57,240 nt of DNA, taken from RUG12783 sp946409545. Its GTDB lineage: Bacteria > Bacillota_I > Bacilli_A > RF39 > UBA660. A program made the position numbers and the translations under genes. Numbering within the stretch: the first letter of the stretch is position 1; the number at the start of each line of letters is the position of its first letter. The notes under the pieces were generated by a model. The model was given only the letters and a program-made list of their open reading frames with translations. It was not told where the DNA came from and did not search any database. This document shows positions 8,051 to 16,389 of the stretch, one piece after another. Location of the stretch: NCBI GenBank assembly GCA_946409545.1, contig CAMJWT010000012.1, positions 1-57,240 on the forward strand, in the 5' to 3' direction.

Positions 8051-9028
8051 ATGTTTGATAAGATTTATGAATTAATTACAAAATACGATAACATTGTTAT
8101 CGCTCATCATATTGGAGTAGATCCAGATGCTATGGCTTCAACTGTAGGATTAAAGAATAGTATTTTACTTACTTTTCCTAATAAGAATGTAAGACTAGCA
8201 GGTAGTGGTAGTAATCGCTTTAACTATTTTGGAAAACTAGATCATTCTGAAGAAGTTAAAGAAAATACATTATTGATAGTATGTGATACACCAGATATTC
8301 GAAGAATTGATGGTGTTGGAGAATTAAGTCAATATAGTGACGTTATTAAGTTGGATCATCATCCTCTTATTGATAAGTTTGGAAATTATGATTATATTGA
8401 TACAACAGCAAGTTCTGCTGCTCAAATCGTTTTAGAACTTATTAATGCAACACCATTATTGATGGATAAAGAAATCGCTAGTCAATTATTTTGGGGAATA
8501 GTATCAGATACTAATCGTTTTATGTTTAGTTGCACATCAAGTAAAACATTCCACTTAGTTGGGGATTTAGTTAGTAAATATGATTTAGATGTTAGTGAAC
8601 TTTATAAACCGTTATACGCAAGACCAATAAGTGAGGTAAGACTAGAAGGTTATATTGCTTCTAATATGTTTATTACCGAAAATGGTGTTGCTTATATTAA
8701 AATAAGTGATGAAAAACTTAATGAATTTCATACTGATGCAGCAGCTCCTGGTAATATGATTGGAAACTTTAATTATATTGATGAAATTATTGTTTGGGTA
8801 TTTATTACCGAAGATATTAAAAATAATAATTTTCGTATTAGTATAAGAAGTAGAGGTCCTATTATTAATAAAATTGCTGAAAAATATAATGGTGGTGGCC
8901 ATGCTTTTGCAAGCGGTGCTAAGATAACTGATATTAATGAAGCCGATAAGTTAATTGGTGACTTAGATAGTTTATGTAAAAAATATAAAAAAGAACAAAA
9001 AGAGGAAAGTGATAATAATGAAGATTAA
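8051..9028 (+). CDS. DHH/DHHA1 phosphoesterase (NrnA/MgpA-like)
   Basis: The 325 residues contain the DHH-family motifs in order: 'HHIGVDPDAMAS' (about 19-30), 'LLIVCDTPD', 'LDHHP' (about 106), and the DHHA1 substrate motif 'NGGGHAFASGA' near 285. Relatives (B. subtilis NrnA, Mycoplasma MgpA) degrade nanoRNA and dephosphorylate pAp; some hydrolyse c-di-AMP products. Without a membrane or PAS part it is not GdpP. Which substrate is used here cannot be seen. The acidic C-terminal tail overlaps ysxC by 11 bases, showing translational coupling. There is a Lys-rich linker before the tail. Confidence 0.88.
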   Translation: MFDKIYELITKYDNIVIAHHIGVDPDAMASTVGLKNSILLTFPNKNVRLAGSGSNRFNYFGKLDHSEEVKENTLLIVCDTPDIRRIDGVGELSQYSDVIKLDHHPLIDKFGNYDYIDTTASSAAQIVLELINATPLLMDKEIASQLFWGIVSDTNRFMFSCTSSKTFHLVGDLVSKYDLDVSELYKPLYARPISEVRLEGYIASNMFITENGVAYIKISDEKLNEFHTDAAAPGNMIGNFNYIDEIIVWVFITEDIKNNNFRISIRSRGPIINKIAEKYNGGGHAFASGAKITDINEADKLIGDLDSLCKKYKKEQKEESDNNED

Positions 9029-9671
9029 TACATCAGAGCTTAATATTATTGCGACACGTCGTAGTCAATATCCAACTCTTGGATTACCAGAGTTTTTGCT
9101 TGTTGGTCGTAGTAATGTTGGTAAAAGTAGTTTTATTAATACTATTTTAAATCGTAATAATTTAGCTCGTGTATCAGCTACACCTGGAAAGACACAAACA
9201 CTTAACTTTTATTTAGTAAATAATACATTTTATTTAGTAGATGTTCCTGGATATGGATATGCTTCCTTAAATCGTGAACAACAAAAGAAATTAGGTTTAA
9301 TGATTGAAGAATATCTTGCTAAAAGAAAAGAATTAAAAAGAGTATTTATGATTGTTGATTTTCGTATTAAGCCAACAGAAGATGATGTTTTAATGTATCA
9401 ATACTTAAAATATTATGATATTCCGGTTACATTAATTCTTTCTAAGGCTGATAAAGTTGGAAGTAGTAAACGTGAAAAGAATATTAAAACGATTTTATCA
9501 ACAATTGATTTATCAAAAGAAGATAATTATATTGAGTTTTCAAATGTCACTAAAAAAGGACGTGATACCGTTCTTGATTTAATAGAATATTTGATTAGTG
9601 ATGATATGATTGTTGATGAAGTAATTGATGATGAAGAAGAAGAAATTATCGAAGAAGAAGAAACAATATAG
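9018..9671 (+). CDS. ysxC: Ribosome biogenesis GTPase YsxC/EngB
   Basis: A GTPase needed for 50S subunit assembly. G1 'GRSNVGKSSF', G2 'TPGKTQT', G3 'DVPGYGYA' and G4 'LSKADK' are all present in EngB spacing, and 'MKINTSELNIIATRRSQYP' is a normal N terminus. ATG 9018 has AGAGGAAAG upstream; a GTG at 9009 is less likely. The protein is 217 residues, about 20 longer than usual, because of a C-terminal tail made almost only of Asp, Glu and Ile. The tail is not part of the fold and may be a lineage feature. A terminator follows immediately. Confidence 0.95.
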   Translation: MKINTSELNIIATRRSQYPTLGLPEFLLVGRSNVGKSSFINTILNRNNLARVSATPGKTQTLNFYLVNNTFYLVDVPGYGYASLNREQQKKLGLMIEEYLAKRKELKRVFMIVDFRIKPTEDDVLMYQYLKYYDIPVTLILSKADKVGSSKREKNIKTILSTIDLSKEDNYIEFSNVTKKGRDTVLDLIEYLISDDMIVDEVIDDEEEEIIEEEETI

Positions 9672-9697
9672 AGTTTATTTATAAACTCTTTTTTTCT
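9671..9697 (+). terminator. Terminator after ysxC
   Basis: GAGTTTAT-TT-ATAAACTC followed by a T run. Confidence 0.85.
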
Positions 9698-9725
9698 TGA
9701 CTATAATTGTAAATTATTATAAAAT
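9697..9725 (+). promoter_or_regulatory. Promoter of sepF
   Basis: TTGACT at 9697-9702 and TAAAAT at 9720-9725, spacer 17. The -35 begins in the upstream terminator's T run. Confidence 0.65.
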
Positions 9726-9751
9726 GATATTGAAAATAGGAGGAAATAGAT

Positions 9752-10201
9752 ATGGGTTTAGATAGATTCCGTAAAGGTTTATTTGGTGGAGATTCTTCTG
9801 ATGAAGAAGAGTATACAAAAGAAGAGGAACAACCAGTTGCTCCTGCTATTCCAACACCAACTCATACTGGCCTAGGTGGTATAGAAAATAATAAGATGAT
9901 TTTGTTTGAGCCACGTGCTTATTCAGAAAGTCAACAAATTGCTAATTATTTAAAGAGCAATAACGCAGTTATTGTTAATTTGAAAAGAGTAACTCCTGAT
10001 CAAGCTAAAAGAATTGTTGATTTTATTTCAGGAACTTTATATGCAATTGAAGGTGGTCTTGAAAAACTTGGTGGTGGTATTTTCCTATGTACACCTAAAG
10101 ATGTACCAGTAGAAGGTAAAATCACTGATGATAATCCTAATAAAGGAAAAGAAAAGCCAAAGAAAGAAGACGAAAAGTCTGACGACGAAATGGATTGGTA
10201 A
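9752..10201 (+). CDS. sepF: Cell division protein SepF
   Basis: SepF anchors and bundles FtsZ at the division septum. The conserved core runs from about residue 50 to 125: 'LFEPRAYSESQQIANYL', 'VIVNLKRVTPDQAKRIVDF', 'GTLYAIEGGLEKLGGGIFL'. The N terminus 'MGLDRFRKGLFGG' can form the amphipathic membrane-binding helix typical of SepF. The linker between and the C-terminal tail (about 125-149) are charged and low complexity; the tail ends 'DDEMDW'. The ATG follows a clear AGGAGG. It is transcribed alone here, not inside a ylm cluster. Confidence 0.95.
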   Translation: MGLDRFRKGLFGGDSSDEEEYTKEEEQPVAPAIPTPTHTGLGGIENNKMILFEPRAYSESQQIANYLKSNNAVIVNLKRVTPDQAKRIVDFISGTLYAIEGGLEKLGGGIFLCTPKDVPVEGKITDDNPNKGKEKPKKEDEKSDDEMDW

Positions 10202-10227
10202 GAATAGTGTAAAACTATTCTTTTTTC
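10199..10227 (+). terminator. Terminator after sepF
   Basis: AGAATAGT pairs with ACTATTCT around GTAAA, then Ts. Confidence 0.85.
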
Positions 10228-10255
10228 TTTACACTAAATTTATTTTATATTTACG

Positions 10256-10290
10256 AATTTCTTGAAAAGAAATTTCTTTTTATATATAAT
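10256..10290 (+). promoter_or_regulatory. Hairpin with T run and -10 box before the 10320 gene
   Basis: AATTTCTT pairs with AAGAAATT followed by TCTTTTT, and a TATAAT at 10285-10290 follows directly. Confidence 0.45.
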
Positions 10291-10319
10291 AAAATTGAAT
10301 AAAATAGGAGTGTATTAAT

Positions 10320-11936
10320 ATGGAGCAAAACTTGACACAAGAAGAAAAAAAACCAGTAGAAACAGCTGTTCCTACAATAATTAGTAATCCAATGGTATCA
10401 GAGACTAAGGAAGAACCAAAAACTAATTTACCAGAAATCAAAGCTAATCCAGCGGTTATTCTAAATAAAGAAGCTGCTAAAGTAGTCGAAGATGATATTA
10501 CGATTATTGATGATGTTCCTGCGATTAAAGAAGTTCCTCTTGAAACTCCAAAAGTTCCCGAAGAAACTAAAGAAGATGTTAAAAAGATGGAACCTACTTT
10601 AGAAAAGATGGATGAATCTAAGAAAAGTGGTGGATTGTTATGGAAAATTTTAACAATTGTCTTTTTGTTGACAACACTTCTTATGGCATTCCTTTACTTT
10701 ACGAAAAAAGAATTATTGACAGTTGTCCTTATTGGTAAAGACAATGCCGTTCAAATAGAAAAAGTCGAAAAAGGAAATTTGGCTTCAAGACCAAATATTA
10801 ATACCGATGGATTTATTGGATGGTTTAGTGATAATAAAGAATTTGATTTTAATACTAAAATAGAGAAAGATACCGTTATCTTTGCTAAATATGATGAAAG
10901 ACCTACTTATACGGTTACATTTAATACTGATGGTGGTAGTGAAGTAGCATCTATTAAAGTTAAAGAAAAAGATAAAGTACAAATGCCTACTAATCCAACA
11001 AAAGATGGATATTTATTTACAGATTGGACTTTAAATGGTAATGTGTATGATTTTAATACACCAGTTATGAATGATATTGAACTAAAAGCAACTTGGAGAA
11101 TTAACGATAATACTGTTATGGTTCATTTTGATACAACTGGTGGATCTAGTATGTCTGCTCAAAAAGTTAAAATTGGCGAAACTTTAAAGAAACCTAAAGA
11201 TCCAACGAGAAGTGGATATAACTTTAAAGAATGGCAGTTAAATGGAACAACTTTTGATTTTTCTACTAAGATGGACAAAGATATTACTTTAACGGCAACT
11301 TGGACTGAAAAGAAGAAAGTAACTATTACTTTTGATTCTAATGGTGGTAGTGTAGTTGCTACAAAGAATGTTTATGAAAATGAAGCTGTTGGAAATCTTC
11401 CAACTCCAACGAAGTCTGGTTTTGTTTTCTCAAGATGGACATTAAATGGCAAAACATTTAATTCTAAAAGTGCAATATCAGGTAATGTAACTGTTAAAGC
11501 AGAGTGGAAGACAGTTGATGAAGCCAATTATGATAAAGCTTTAGCTGCTATTAAATCAAGTTATGATATAACTAAAGATGGTCAAGTTATTAATGTTACA
11601 AGTAATGGATGTACAATCAAACATGATGAAATTAAAACCACTGATAAAAATATTACTTTCCATATTACATGTGGAAGTAAGAGTGGAACAAAAACAGCTA
11701 AAATTAATCTTAAGACACCAACATATAAATATACTGTAACTCCTAGTGGAAATATGGTTAATTCATACGTTACTATTAAAGGTGTTAATAGTGGTACCTT
11801 ATATAAAAACGGTGAACATATTGGTGATATTACTAATGGAAAAGCTCTAGTTAATGATGCTGATATTAAAGGAAATCCAACGTTACAACTTAAGATTCCT
11901 GGTGATAGTACAACTTATAAAGTAGTTAAGGGGTAA
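10320..11936 (+). CDS. Membrane protein with InlB B-repeats
   Basis: The 538-residue protein starts with about 103 cytoplasmic residues, acidic and Pro/Lys/Glu-rich, has one membrane helix (about 105-128), and then an outside part. That part has three clear InlB B-repeats (Listeria-Bacteroides repeats) and a degenerate first one between 143 and 393, recognisable by 'YTVTFNTDGGSEV', 'NPTKDGYLFTDWTLNG' and 'PTRSGYNFKEWQLNG'. The last 140 residues are beta-rich and unassigned. The topology (N inside, C outside, no signal cleavage) is the same as in the BIG2 proteins of this window. It lies six bases before the first sortase gene, so the two are probably co-transcribed. The role is probably surface binding or scaffolding. 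Confidence 0.8.
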   Translation: MEQNLTQEEKKPVETAVPTIISNPMVSETKEEPKTNLPEIKANPAVILNKEAAKVVEDDITIIDDVPAIKEVPLETPKVPEETKEDVKKMEPTLEKMDESKKSGGLLWKILTIVFLLTTLLMAFLYFTKKELLTVVLIGKDNAVQIEKVEKGNLASRPNINTDGFIGWFSDNKEFDFNTKIEKDTVIFAKYDERPTYTVTFNTDGGSEVASIKVKEKDKVQMPTNPTKDGYLFTDWTLNGNVYDFNTPVMNDIELKATWRINDNTVMVHFDTTGGSSMSAQKVKIGETLKKPKDPTRSGYNFKEWQLNGTTFDFSTKMDKDITLTATWTEKKKVTITFDSNGGSVVATKNVYENEAVGNLPTPTKSGFVFSRWTLNGKTFNSKSAISGNVTVKAEWKTVDEANYDKALAAIKSSYDITKDGQVINVTSNGCTIKHDEIKTTDKNITFHITCGSKSGTKTAKINLKTPTYKYTVTPSGNMVNSYVTIKGVNSGTLYKNGEHIGDITNGKALVNDADIKGNPTLQLKIPGDSTTYKVVKG

Positions 11937-11942
11937 TGAATT

Positions 11943-13202
11943 ATGAAGAAGATAAAGTATTTATTAGCCCTCTTCTTTATATTCTCTTTTATTGATGTAG
12001 GAGCTAAAATACTTACACAGAAGGAATATGAAGCTTATGGTATTAAAAGATCTTATGTTGTTTGTGATTATATTTTTGATATTAGTAAACATAATCCAAC
12101 ACTTAAAGATTTTCTATTATCATCACAAAGTTGTCCAACAGATAAAGTTTCGATATTAGAAATTAAAATGTCACAAGATATTAATGGTAATACAACAAGA
12201 ACTTATCAAGATTTATTAACAGGTACAAAATATGGATCTTTTCCTAGTATTAATGTTCGACATATCTATTCAAGTTCAATTGGAAGTAATGAAAAAAAGA
12301 ATACAATAGATACATCAGAAAGTGTTGTTAGTCATAATATTACAACCAAGACTGTTACAAGTGATATTTATGATAAATATAATTTAAAAAGAACATATAT
12401 TGTTGGACCATATATTTTTGATCTTTCAAAACATAATCCAACATTACGTGATCTTATGTTAGCATCTCAATATAATAAAAAGGGTGTTGTATCAATTGTT
12501 GAAGCAAAAACATCAACTAATTTAGAAGGAACAACGACTAAGACTTATCAAGAATTATTAGGTGGTGTAAAACTAACAACATTTCCTCAGTTTGAAGGAC
12601 GTTATATTATGGGAAGTATGATTAATCCTAGTGACCATAATAAAGAAACACGTATTGATATAATATCAGGTGAAACGATTAACAATGGTTTGCCTGATGA
12701 AGAAATTATTATTAAAGATGATAATGATCCAAGAAAAAAAGCGGTTAATTATAGTACATCTTGTATGGGATCGTTAACGATACCTAAAGTTAAAGATGTT
12801 GTAAATGGCGTATGTATTCGTTGGAAAGATAAATCAATGAATAAAAAAGCTCAATCAAATGATGTAAATACCGGTTTATATACTTTACCAGTATCTAATT
12901 ATCCTAATGTTGTAAATGGTAACTTAGTTATTGCTGCTCATTCAGGAACAGCTTCTATTTCATATTTTAAAACATTATATAAGTTATCTGTTGGTGATAA
13001 AGCGATTGTTAACTTTAATGGTAATAATTATACATATGTCATAAAGAATATATATTATGTTCCAAAGACCGGTGTTGTTAAAATAACACGTAATTCTAAT
13101 AGAACAACTTTGACCTTAATAACATGTACTAAAAATGATGAATCAAAACAAACTGTATATATTTTAGAACTACATGATATTGACGGTGTAGAGTATCAAT
13201 AA
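11943..13202 (+). CDS. Sortase with duplicated N-terminal domain, catalytic Arg replaced
   Basis: A secreted or membrane-anchored sortase of 419 residues. A signal peptide (1-22) is followed by two copies of a domain of about 90 residues (roughly 25-115 and 140-228) sharing 'FDISKHNPTLKDFLLSSQ' / 'FDLSKHNPTLRDLMLASQ' and 'TYQDLL' / 'TYQELL'. The sortase fold occupies about 275-419: 'GSLTIPKV', the His motif 'VIAAHSGTASISYF' and the Cys motif 'LTLITCTKN'. At the position of the usual catalytic Arg before the last strand it has Gln ('KQTVYILEL'). The duplicated domain is unknown to me. The neighbour is a second sortase; the VPITG protein at 27342 may be a substrate. Confidence 0.85.
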   Translation: MKKIKYLLALFFIFSFIDVGAKILTQKEYEAYGIKRSYVVCDYIFDISKHNPTLKDFLLSSQSCPTDKVSILEIKMSQDINGNTTRTYQDLLTGTKYGSFPSINVRHIYSSSIGSNEKKNTIDTSESVVSHNITTKTVTSDIYDKYNLKRTYIVGPYIFDLSKHNPTLRDLMLASQYNKKGVVSIVEAKTSTNLEGTTTKTYQELLGGVKLTTFPQFEGRYIMGSMINPSDHNKETRIDIISGETINNGLPDEEIIIKDDNDPRKKAVNYSTSCMGSLTIPKVKDVVNGVCIRWKDKSMNKKAQSNDVNTGLYTLPVSNYPNVVNGNLVIAAHSGTASISYFKTLYKLSVGDKAIVNFNGNNYTYVIKNIYYVPKTGVVKITRNSNRTTLTLITCTKNDESKQTVYILELHDIDGVEYQ

Positions 13203-13224
13203 AAGCAACTCAGGTTGCTTTTTT
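13202..13224 (+). terminator. Terminator after first sortase
   Basis: AAAGCAAC-TCAG-GTTGCTTTTTT hairpin. Confidence 0.85.
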
Positions 13225-13282
13225 AATTGAACTTTAGTAGGTATAATGTTATACTAAAATTAGTATAGAATAGGGTGATAGT

Positions 13283-14002
13283 ATGGAAAATGAGAATAAT
13301 ACTAAAGATATCCGACCAGTTTTTTCATTAGGACTGGGTTTTTTACTTATTTTTGTTGCTATCGGCTTACTTTTATATGATCGTTTTATGTTTGTAAAAG
13401 ATGAAGTATTTACCGAAATAAGCATGAAATTAGATGAAGAAAGATATAATGATGATTTAGTTGATGGTAATGTTGATGATCCTGATGATTCTGGTGAAGA
13501 TATTGATGATCCTGATGAATCTAATAACAATACAGGAAATAATAATAAGAAAAAGTCATCTGGTACAAAGAAAACAAATAATTATCGATATTTAGGTTAT
13601 TTAACAATTCCTAAAATTAATTTAAAGACGGGAATTCCATGGAAAAATTCTCCATATAATAATGTTGATTATGGAGTATATACTCTTCCAATGTCCAATT
13701 ATCCTGATGTTAAAAATGGTAATCTTGTACTTGCATCACATTCTGGTAATGCTAGTATTTCATATTTTAAGAATCTATGGAAATTAGCTATCGGTGATAT
13801 TGCCAATGTATCTTATAACGGAAAAACATATAGTTACAAAATTGTTGATATTTATTATGTACCTAAAACAGGTACTATTCAAATACGTCGTAGTAATAAA
13901 AAGACTGTACTTACATTAATTACTTGTACGAAGAATAGTAATACGCAACAGACTGTATATATTCTTGAATTATATGCGATAGATGGAGTTAATTATGGTT
14001 AA
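13283..14002 (+). CDS. Sortase, membrane-anchored, catalytic Arg replaced
   Basis: A 239-residue sortase. There is one N-terminal membrane helix (about 12-34), an acidic Asp/Asn-rich linker (about 58-95) and a sortase domain (about 103-239): 'GYLTIPKINLKTGIPW', 'YTLPMSNYPDVKNGNLVLA', His motif 'ASHSGNASISYF', Cys motif 'LTLITCTKN', end 'TQQTVYILELYAIDGV'. As in its neighbour, Gln stands where the conserved Arg normally is. The two catalytic domains are closely alike, so they arose by duplication. Start ATG 13283 follows AGGGTGATAGT. It overlaps the next membrane protein gene by eight bases. Confidence 0.88.
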   Translation: MENENNTKDIRPVFSLGLGFLLIFVAIGLLLYDRFMFVKDEVFTEISMKLDEERYNDDLVDGNVDDPDDSGEDIDDPDESNNNTGNNNKKKSSGTKKTNNYRYLGYLTIPKINLKTGIPWKNSPYNNVDYGVYTLPMSNYPDVKNGNLVLASHSGNASISYFKNLWKLAIGDIANVSYNGKTYSYKIVDIYYVPKTGTIQIRRSNKKTVLTLITCTKNSNTQQTVYILELYAIDGVNYG

Positions 14003-14498
14003 GTTTATTGGTATTGCATGTTTACATTTATATTTAATATTTATCATGGTTTTAGTCTTTAATCTACATAAAAAGAGTAAGATTATTAAAGCTGTCTTTG
14101 CGACATTAATCCTTGTATTTGTAGCTTTATTACTTCAATATAATGATTCGGTTTTAGATAGTGTATTGTCACTTGTTGTTCGCTATTTATATTTTCCATC
14201 GTTTGCAACTTTTATGGTAATTATTTTTGGATCTTTAGGAATATTATTTTATAGTATCTTTAATGAGAAATTAACGATTAATACAAGAATTATTAATTTT
14301 GTATTTGCGAGTTGGATAGTTATAGTATATTTAATATTCGTTTTACTAAGATTAGATGTTACAAGTTATCTTTCCTTATATACAGGAACAAGTCTTATAT
14401 GTTTAAGGTTTGTTTCACGTGGTTTTCTTTTATGGATTGTTGTATTAACATCTATAAGATTCTTCCATTATTTTACTAGTTTGAGGTGGAAAAAATGA
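13995..14498 (+). CDS. Small polytopic membrane protein
   Basis: About 167 residues, very hydrophobic, with four to five predicted membrane helices (about 1-22, 30-48, 58-80, 90-115, 128-155). No motif is recognised. The start at ATG 13995 is chosen because GGAG at 13985-13988 gives normal spacing; a start at 13983 is also open. It overlaps the sortase gene upstream and the next membrane gene downstream, so these three form an operon. A sortase-associated membrane protein is a reasonable guess from context only. Confidence 0.65.
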   Translation: MVKFIGIACLHLYLIFIMVLVFNLHKKSKIIKAVFATLILVFVALLLQYNDSVLDSVLSLVVRYLYFPSFATFMVIIFGSLGILFYSIFNEKLTINTRIINFVFASWIVIVYLIFVLLRLDVTSYLSLYTGTSLICLRFVSRGFLLWIVVLTSIRFFHYFTSLRWKK

Positions 14499-14917
14499 CA
14501 GCAAGAAACCTATTAATTAAATTTACGGGGATTTTGTTAGTTGTAATTGGTCTTACTTATTCAATAACATCACTTAATAAATTATTTAGTTATTTATACG
14601 GTGATATTATTGTAAGTAATGGTAATGTTGTTTTAATGTCTATAGGAATTATTATTCCATTATATATCTTTATTTATGGTATCTTTTATTTCGTATACTA
14701 TGATTCAGATATTACAAAGATTAATAAGAAAATGTTAATTTTATCATTTTTAATTGTTATATTTGGAATAATAATAATGATATTTAAACTTAATTATTTT
14801 GTATTAAATGTATTTGGTATATCACAAATAGTATATTTCTTGCATCCAAGTTTAGGCTATGCATCAGTTGTTTTAGGACTTCTTGCTTCCTATGTATGTA
14901 TTAAGTATAAATTATAA
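14495..14917 (+). CDS. Small polytopic membrane protein
   Basis: About 140 residues with four predicted membrane helices (about 8-28, 42-66, 76-98, 112-136) and short loops. No family recognised. ATG 14495 has GAGGTGG upstream and overlaps the previous gene by four bases (ATGA-type coupling); GTG 14486 is less likely. It is the last gene of the sortase operon, followed by a terminator that separates it from sufC. Confidence 0.65.
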   Translation: MTARNLLIKFTGILLVVIGLTYSITSLNKLFSYLYGDIIVSNGNVVLMSIGIIIPLYIFIYGIFYFVYYDSDITKINKKMLILSFLIVIFGIIIMIFKLNYFVLNVFGISQIVYFLHPSLGYASVVLGLLASYVCIKYKL

Positions 14918-14946
14918 AAAAGACAATAGTAATATGTCTTTTTTTA
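14917..14946 (+). terminator. Terminator after sortase operon
   Basis: AAAAAGACA pairs with TGTCTTTTT around a 9-base loop, with a T run. Confidence 0.8.
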
Positions 14947-14955
14947 TGTTAAAAT
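14947..14955 (+). promoter_or_regulatory. Extended -10 promoter of sufCDSU
   Basis: TGT-TAAAAT directly after the terminator Ts, 16 bases before the sufC ATG. No clear -35. Confidence 0.5.
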
Positions 14956-14971
14956 AATCTCGGTGATTTAT

Positions 14972-15700
14972 ATGAATCTTGAAATAAATAATTTATTTGT
15001 TCACGCAGAAGATAAAAAAATATTAAATGATTTTAATTTAGTAGTAAAAAAGAGTGAAATCCATGCCATCATGGGGCCTAATGGAACAGGTAAAAGTACT
15101 TTATCAAAAGTAATTATTGGAAATGATCATTATGTAATTGATAAAGGTGATATTAAAGTCGATGGTAAAAGTATTAAAGATATGCCAACTTATGAAAGAG
15201 CAAGAATGGGAATCTTTTTATGTTTTCAATCTCCTGTTTCTATTGATGGTATAAGTAATAGTGAATTTATAAGAACCGCGATGAATGCTAATACTGATAA
15301 ACCTGTTGGACTTTATAGTTTTATTAAAGATCTAGAAACTAATATTGATAATCTAAAAATGGATAAAGATATGATGCATCGAAGTCTAAATCAAGGTTTC
15401 TCTGGTGGTGAAAGAAAGAAAAATGAAATATTACAAATCTTAATGTTAAAACCAAAACTAATTATTTTTGATGAATTAGATTCTGGTCTTGATGTTGATA
15501 GTTTAAAAATCGTTTGTGATAATATTAATAAATATTTAAAAGAGAATCCAGATACATCCGTTATTTTTATTACGCATTATACAAGAATATTAAATTATGT
15601 AAAACCAACCCATGTTCATATGATGAATAATGGTACAATTGTTAAAAGTGGTGACTTTAATTTAGCTCTTGAAATAGAAGAGAAGGGTTATAATGAATAA
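14972..15700 (+). CDS. sufC: Fe-S assembly ATPase SufC
   Basis: The ABC-type ATPase that drives SufBCD. Walker A 'GPNGTGKST' (about 33-41), Q-loop 'CFQSP', signature 'GFSGGERKKNEI', Walker B 'LIIFDELDSGLD' and H-loop 'FITHYTRI' are all intact in 242 residues, the normal length. 'SGGERKKNEILQ' is specific for SufC among ABC ATPases. ATG 14972 follows CGGTGAT; GTG 14963 is within that site and less likely. The end overlaps sufD by eight bases. First gene of sufC-sufD-sufS-sufU. Confidence 0.97.
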   Translation: MNLEINNLFVHAEDKKILNDFNLVVKKSEIHAIMGPNGTGKSTLSKVIIGNDHYVIDKGDIKVDGKSIKDMPTYERARMGIFLCFQSPVSIDGISNSEFIRTAMNANTDKPVGLYSFIKDLETNIDNLKMDKDMMHRSLNQGFSGGERKKNEILQILMLKPKLIIFDELDSGLDVDSLKIVCDNINKYLKENPDTSVIFITHYTRILNYVKPTHVHMMNNGTIVKSGDFNLALEIEEKGYNE

Positions 15701-16385
15701 GCTAAATATCGTTGATGAAAGTAAAAATATTATTTTAAATAATGATTGTTATCTATTAGAAGTTAATAAAGATATGCATGTTGGTTTTGAAGTTAATGGT
15801 GATAACAAATTAGTTATTATAGGTAATGACAGTCATTTAAATTTATATTTTTTATTTAATAATGAAAATGTTAATACTTTAGTTGTTAACTGTATTGGTA
15901 AAAATATATCAATTGATGTTAAAGGATCATTATTTACAGATAGTAAGTTAATATTTAATTATGGTGTTCTTGCAAATAAAGATTCAATTAATACATATGA
16001 TATTTGTCATATGGGAGATAATAGTATTAGTGAATTAAATAATGGTGGTATAAATCTTTCTAATAATAAACTATATTTTAATATTGATGGAAGAGTATAT
16101 CAAAGTATTACAGGTGTTGAATGTAGACAAAATAGTAAAATAATTAATTATGGAAATGGGGATTCTAAAATAATACCCAATTTAATAATTGATACAAATG
16201 AAATACTTGCAAGTCATTCAGCCTATATTGGTACAATTGATAAAGAAACAAAATTTTATTTAGAAAGTCGTGGTTTAACAGAAGAAGAAATTAATAATCT
16301 TTTTGTTAAATCCATAATTTTAGGTAAAATGGAACTAGGTGAAGAAGCAAGTATCTTTAATGAAAAGATAAAAGAATGGTGGTGA
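15693..16385 (+). CDS. sufD: SufD-like scaffold protein, very short
   Basis: The position between sufC and sufS and the C-terminal region identify SufD: 'PNLIIDTNEILASHSAYIG' holds the conserved His, and 'DKETKFYLESRGLTEEEI' matches the SufB/SufD C-terminal helix region. The protein has only 230 residues, against about 430 in B. subtilis or E. coli. The N-terminal helical domain and part of the beta-helix are missing; a reduced beta-helix (about 20-170) remains. The frame is intact and coupled to both neighbours, so it is a reduced but probably working SufD, not a pseudogene. It would pair with full-length SufB from 376-1692. Confidence 0.85.
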   Translation: MNKLNIVDESKNIILNNDCYLLEVNKDMHVGFEVNGDNKLVIIGNDSHLNLYFLFNNENVNTLVVNCIGKNISIDVKGSLFTDSKLIFNYGVLANKDSINTYDICHMGDNSISELNNGGINLSNNKLYFNIDGRVYQSITGVECRQNSKIINYGNGDSKIIPNLIIDTNEILASHSAYIGTIDKETKFYLESRGLTEEEINNLFVKSIILGKMELGEEASIFNEKIKEWW

Positions 16386-16389
16386 ATTT

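Noticed and set aside
15693..16385. sufD as a pseudogene
   Set aside because: The frame is intact, coupled to sufC and sufS, and keeps the conserved C-terminal region.
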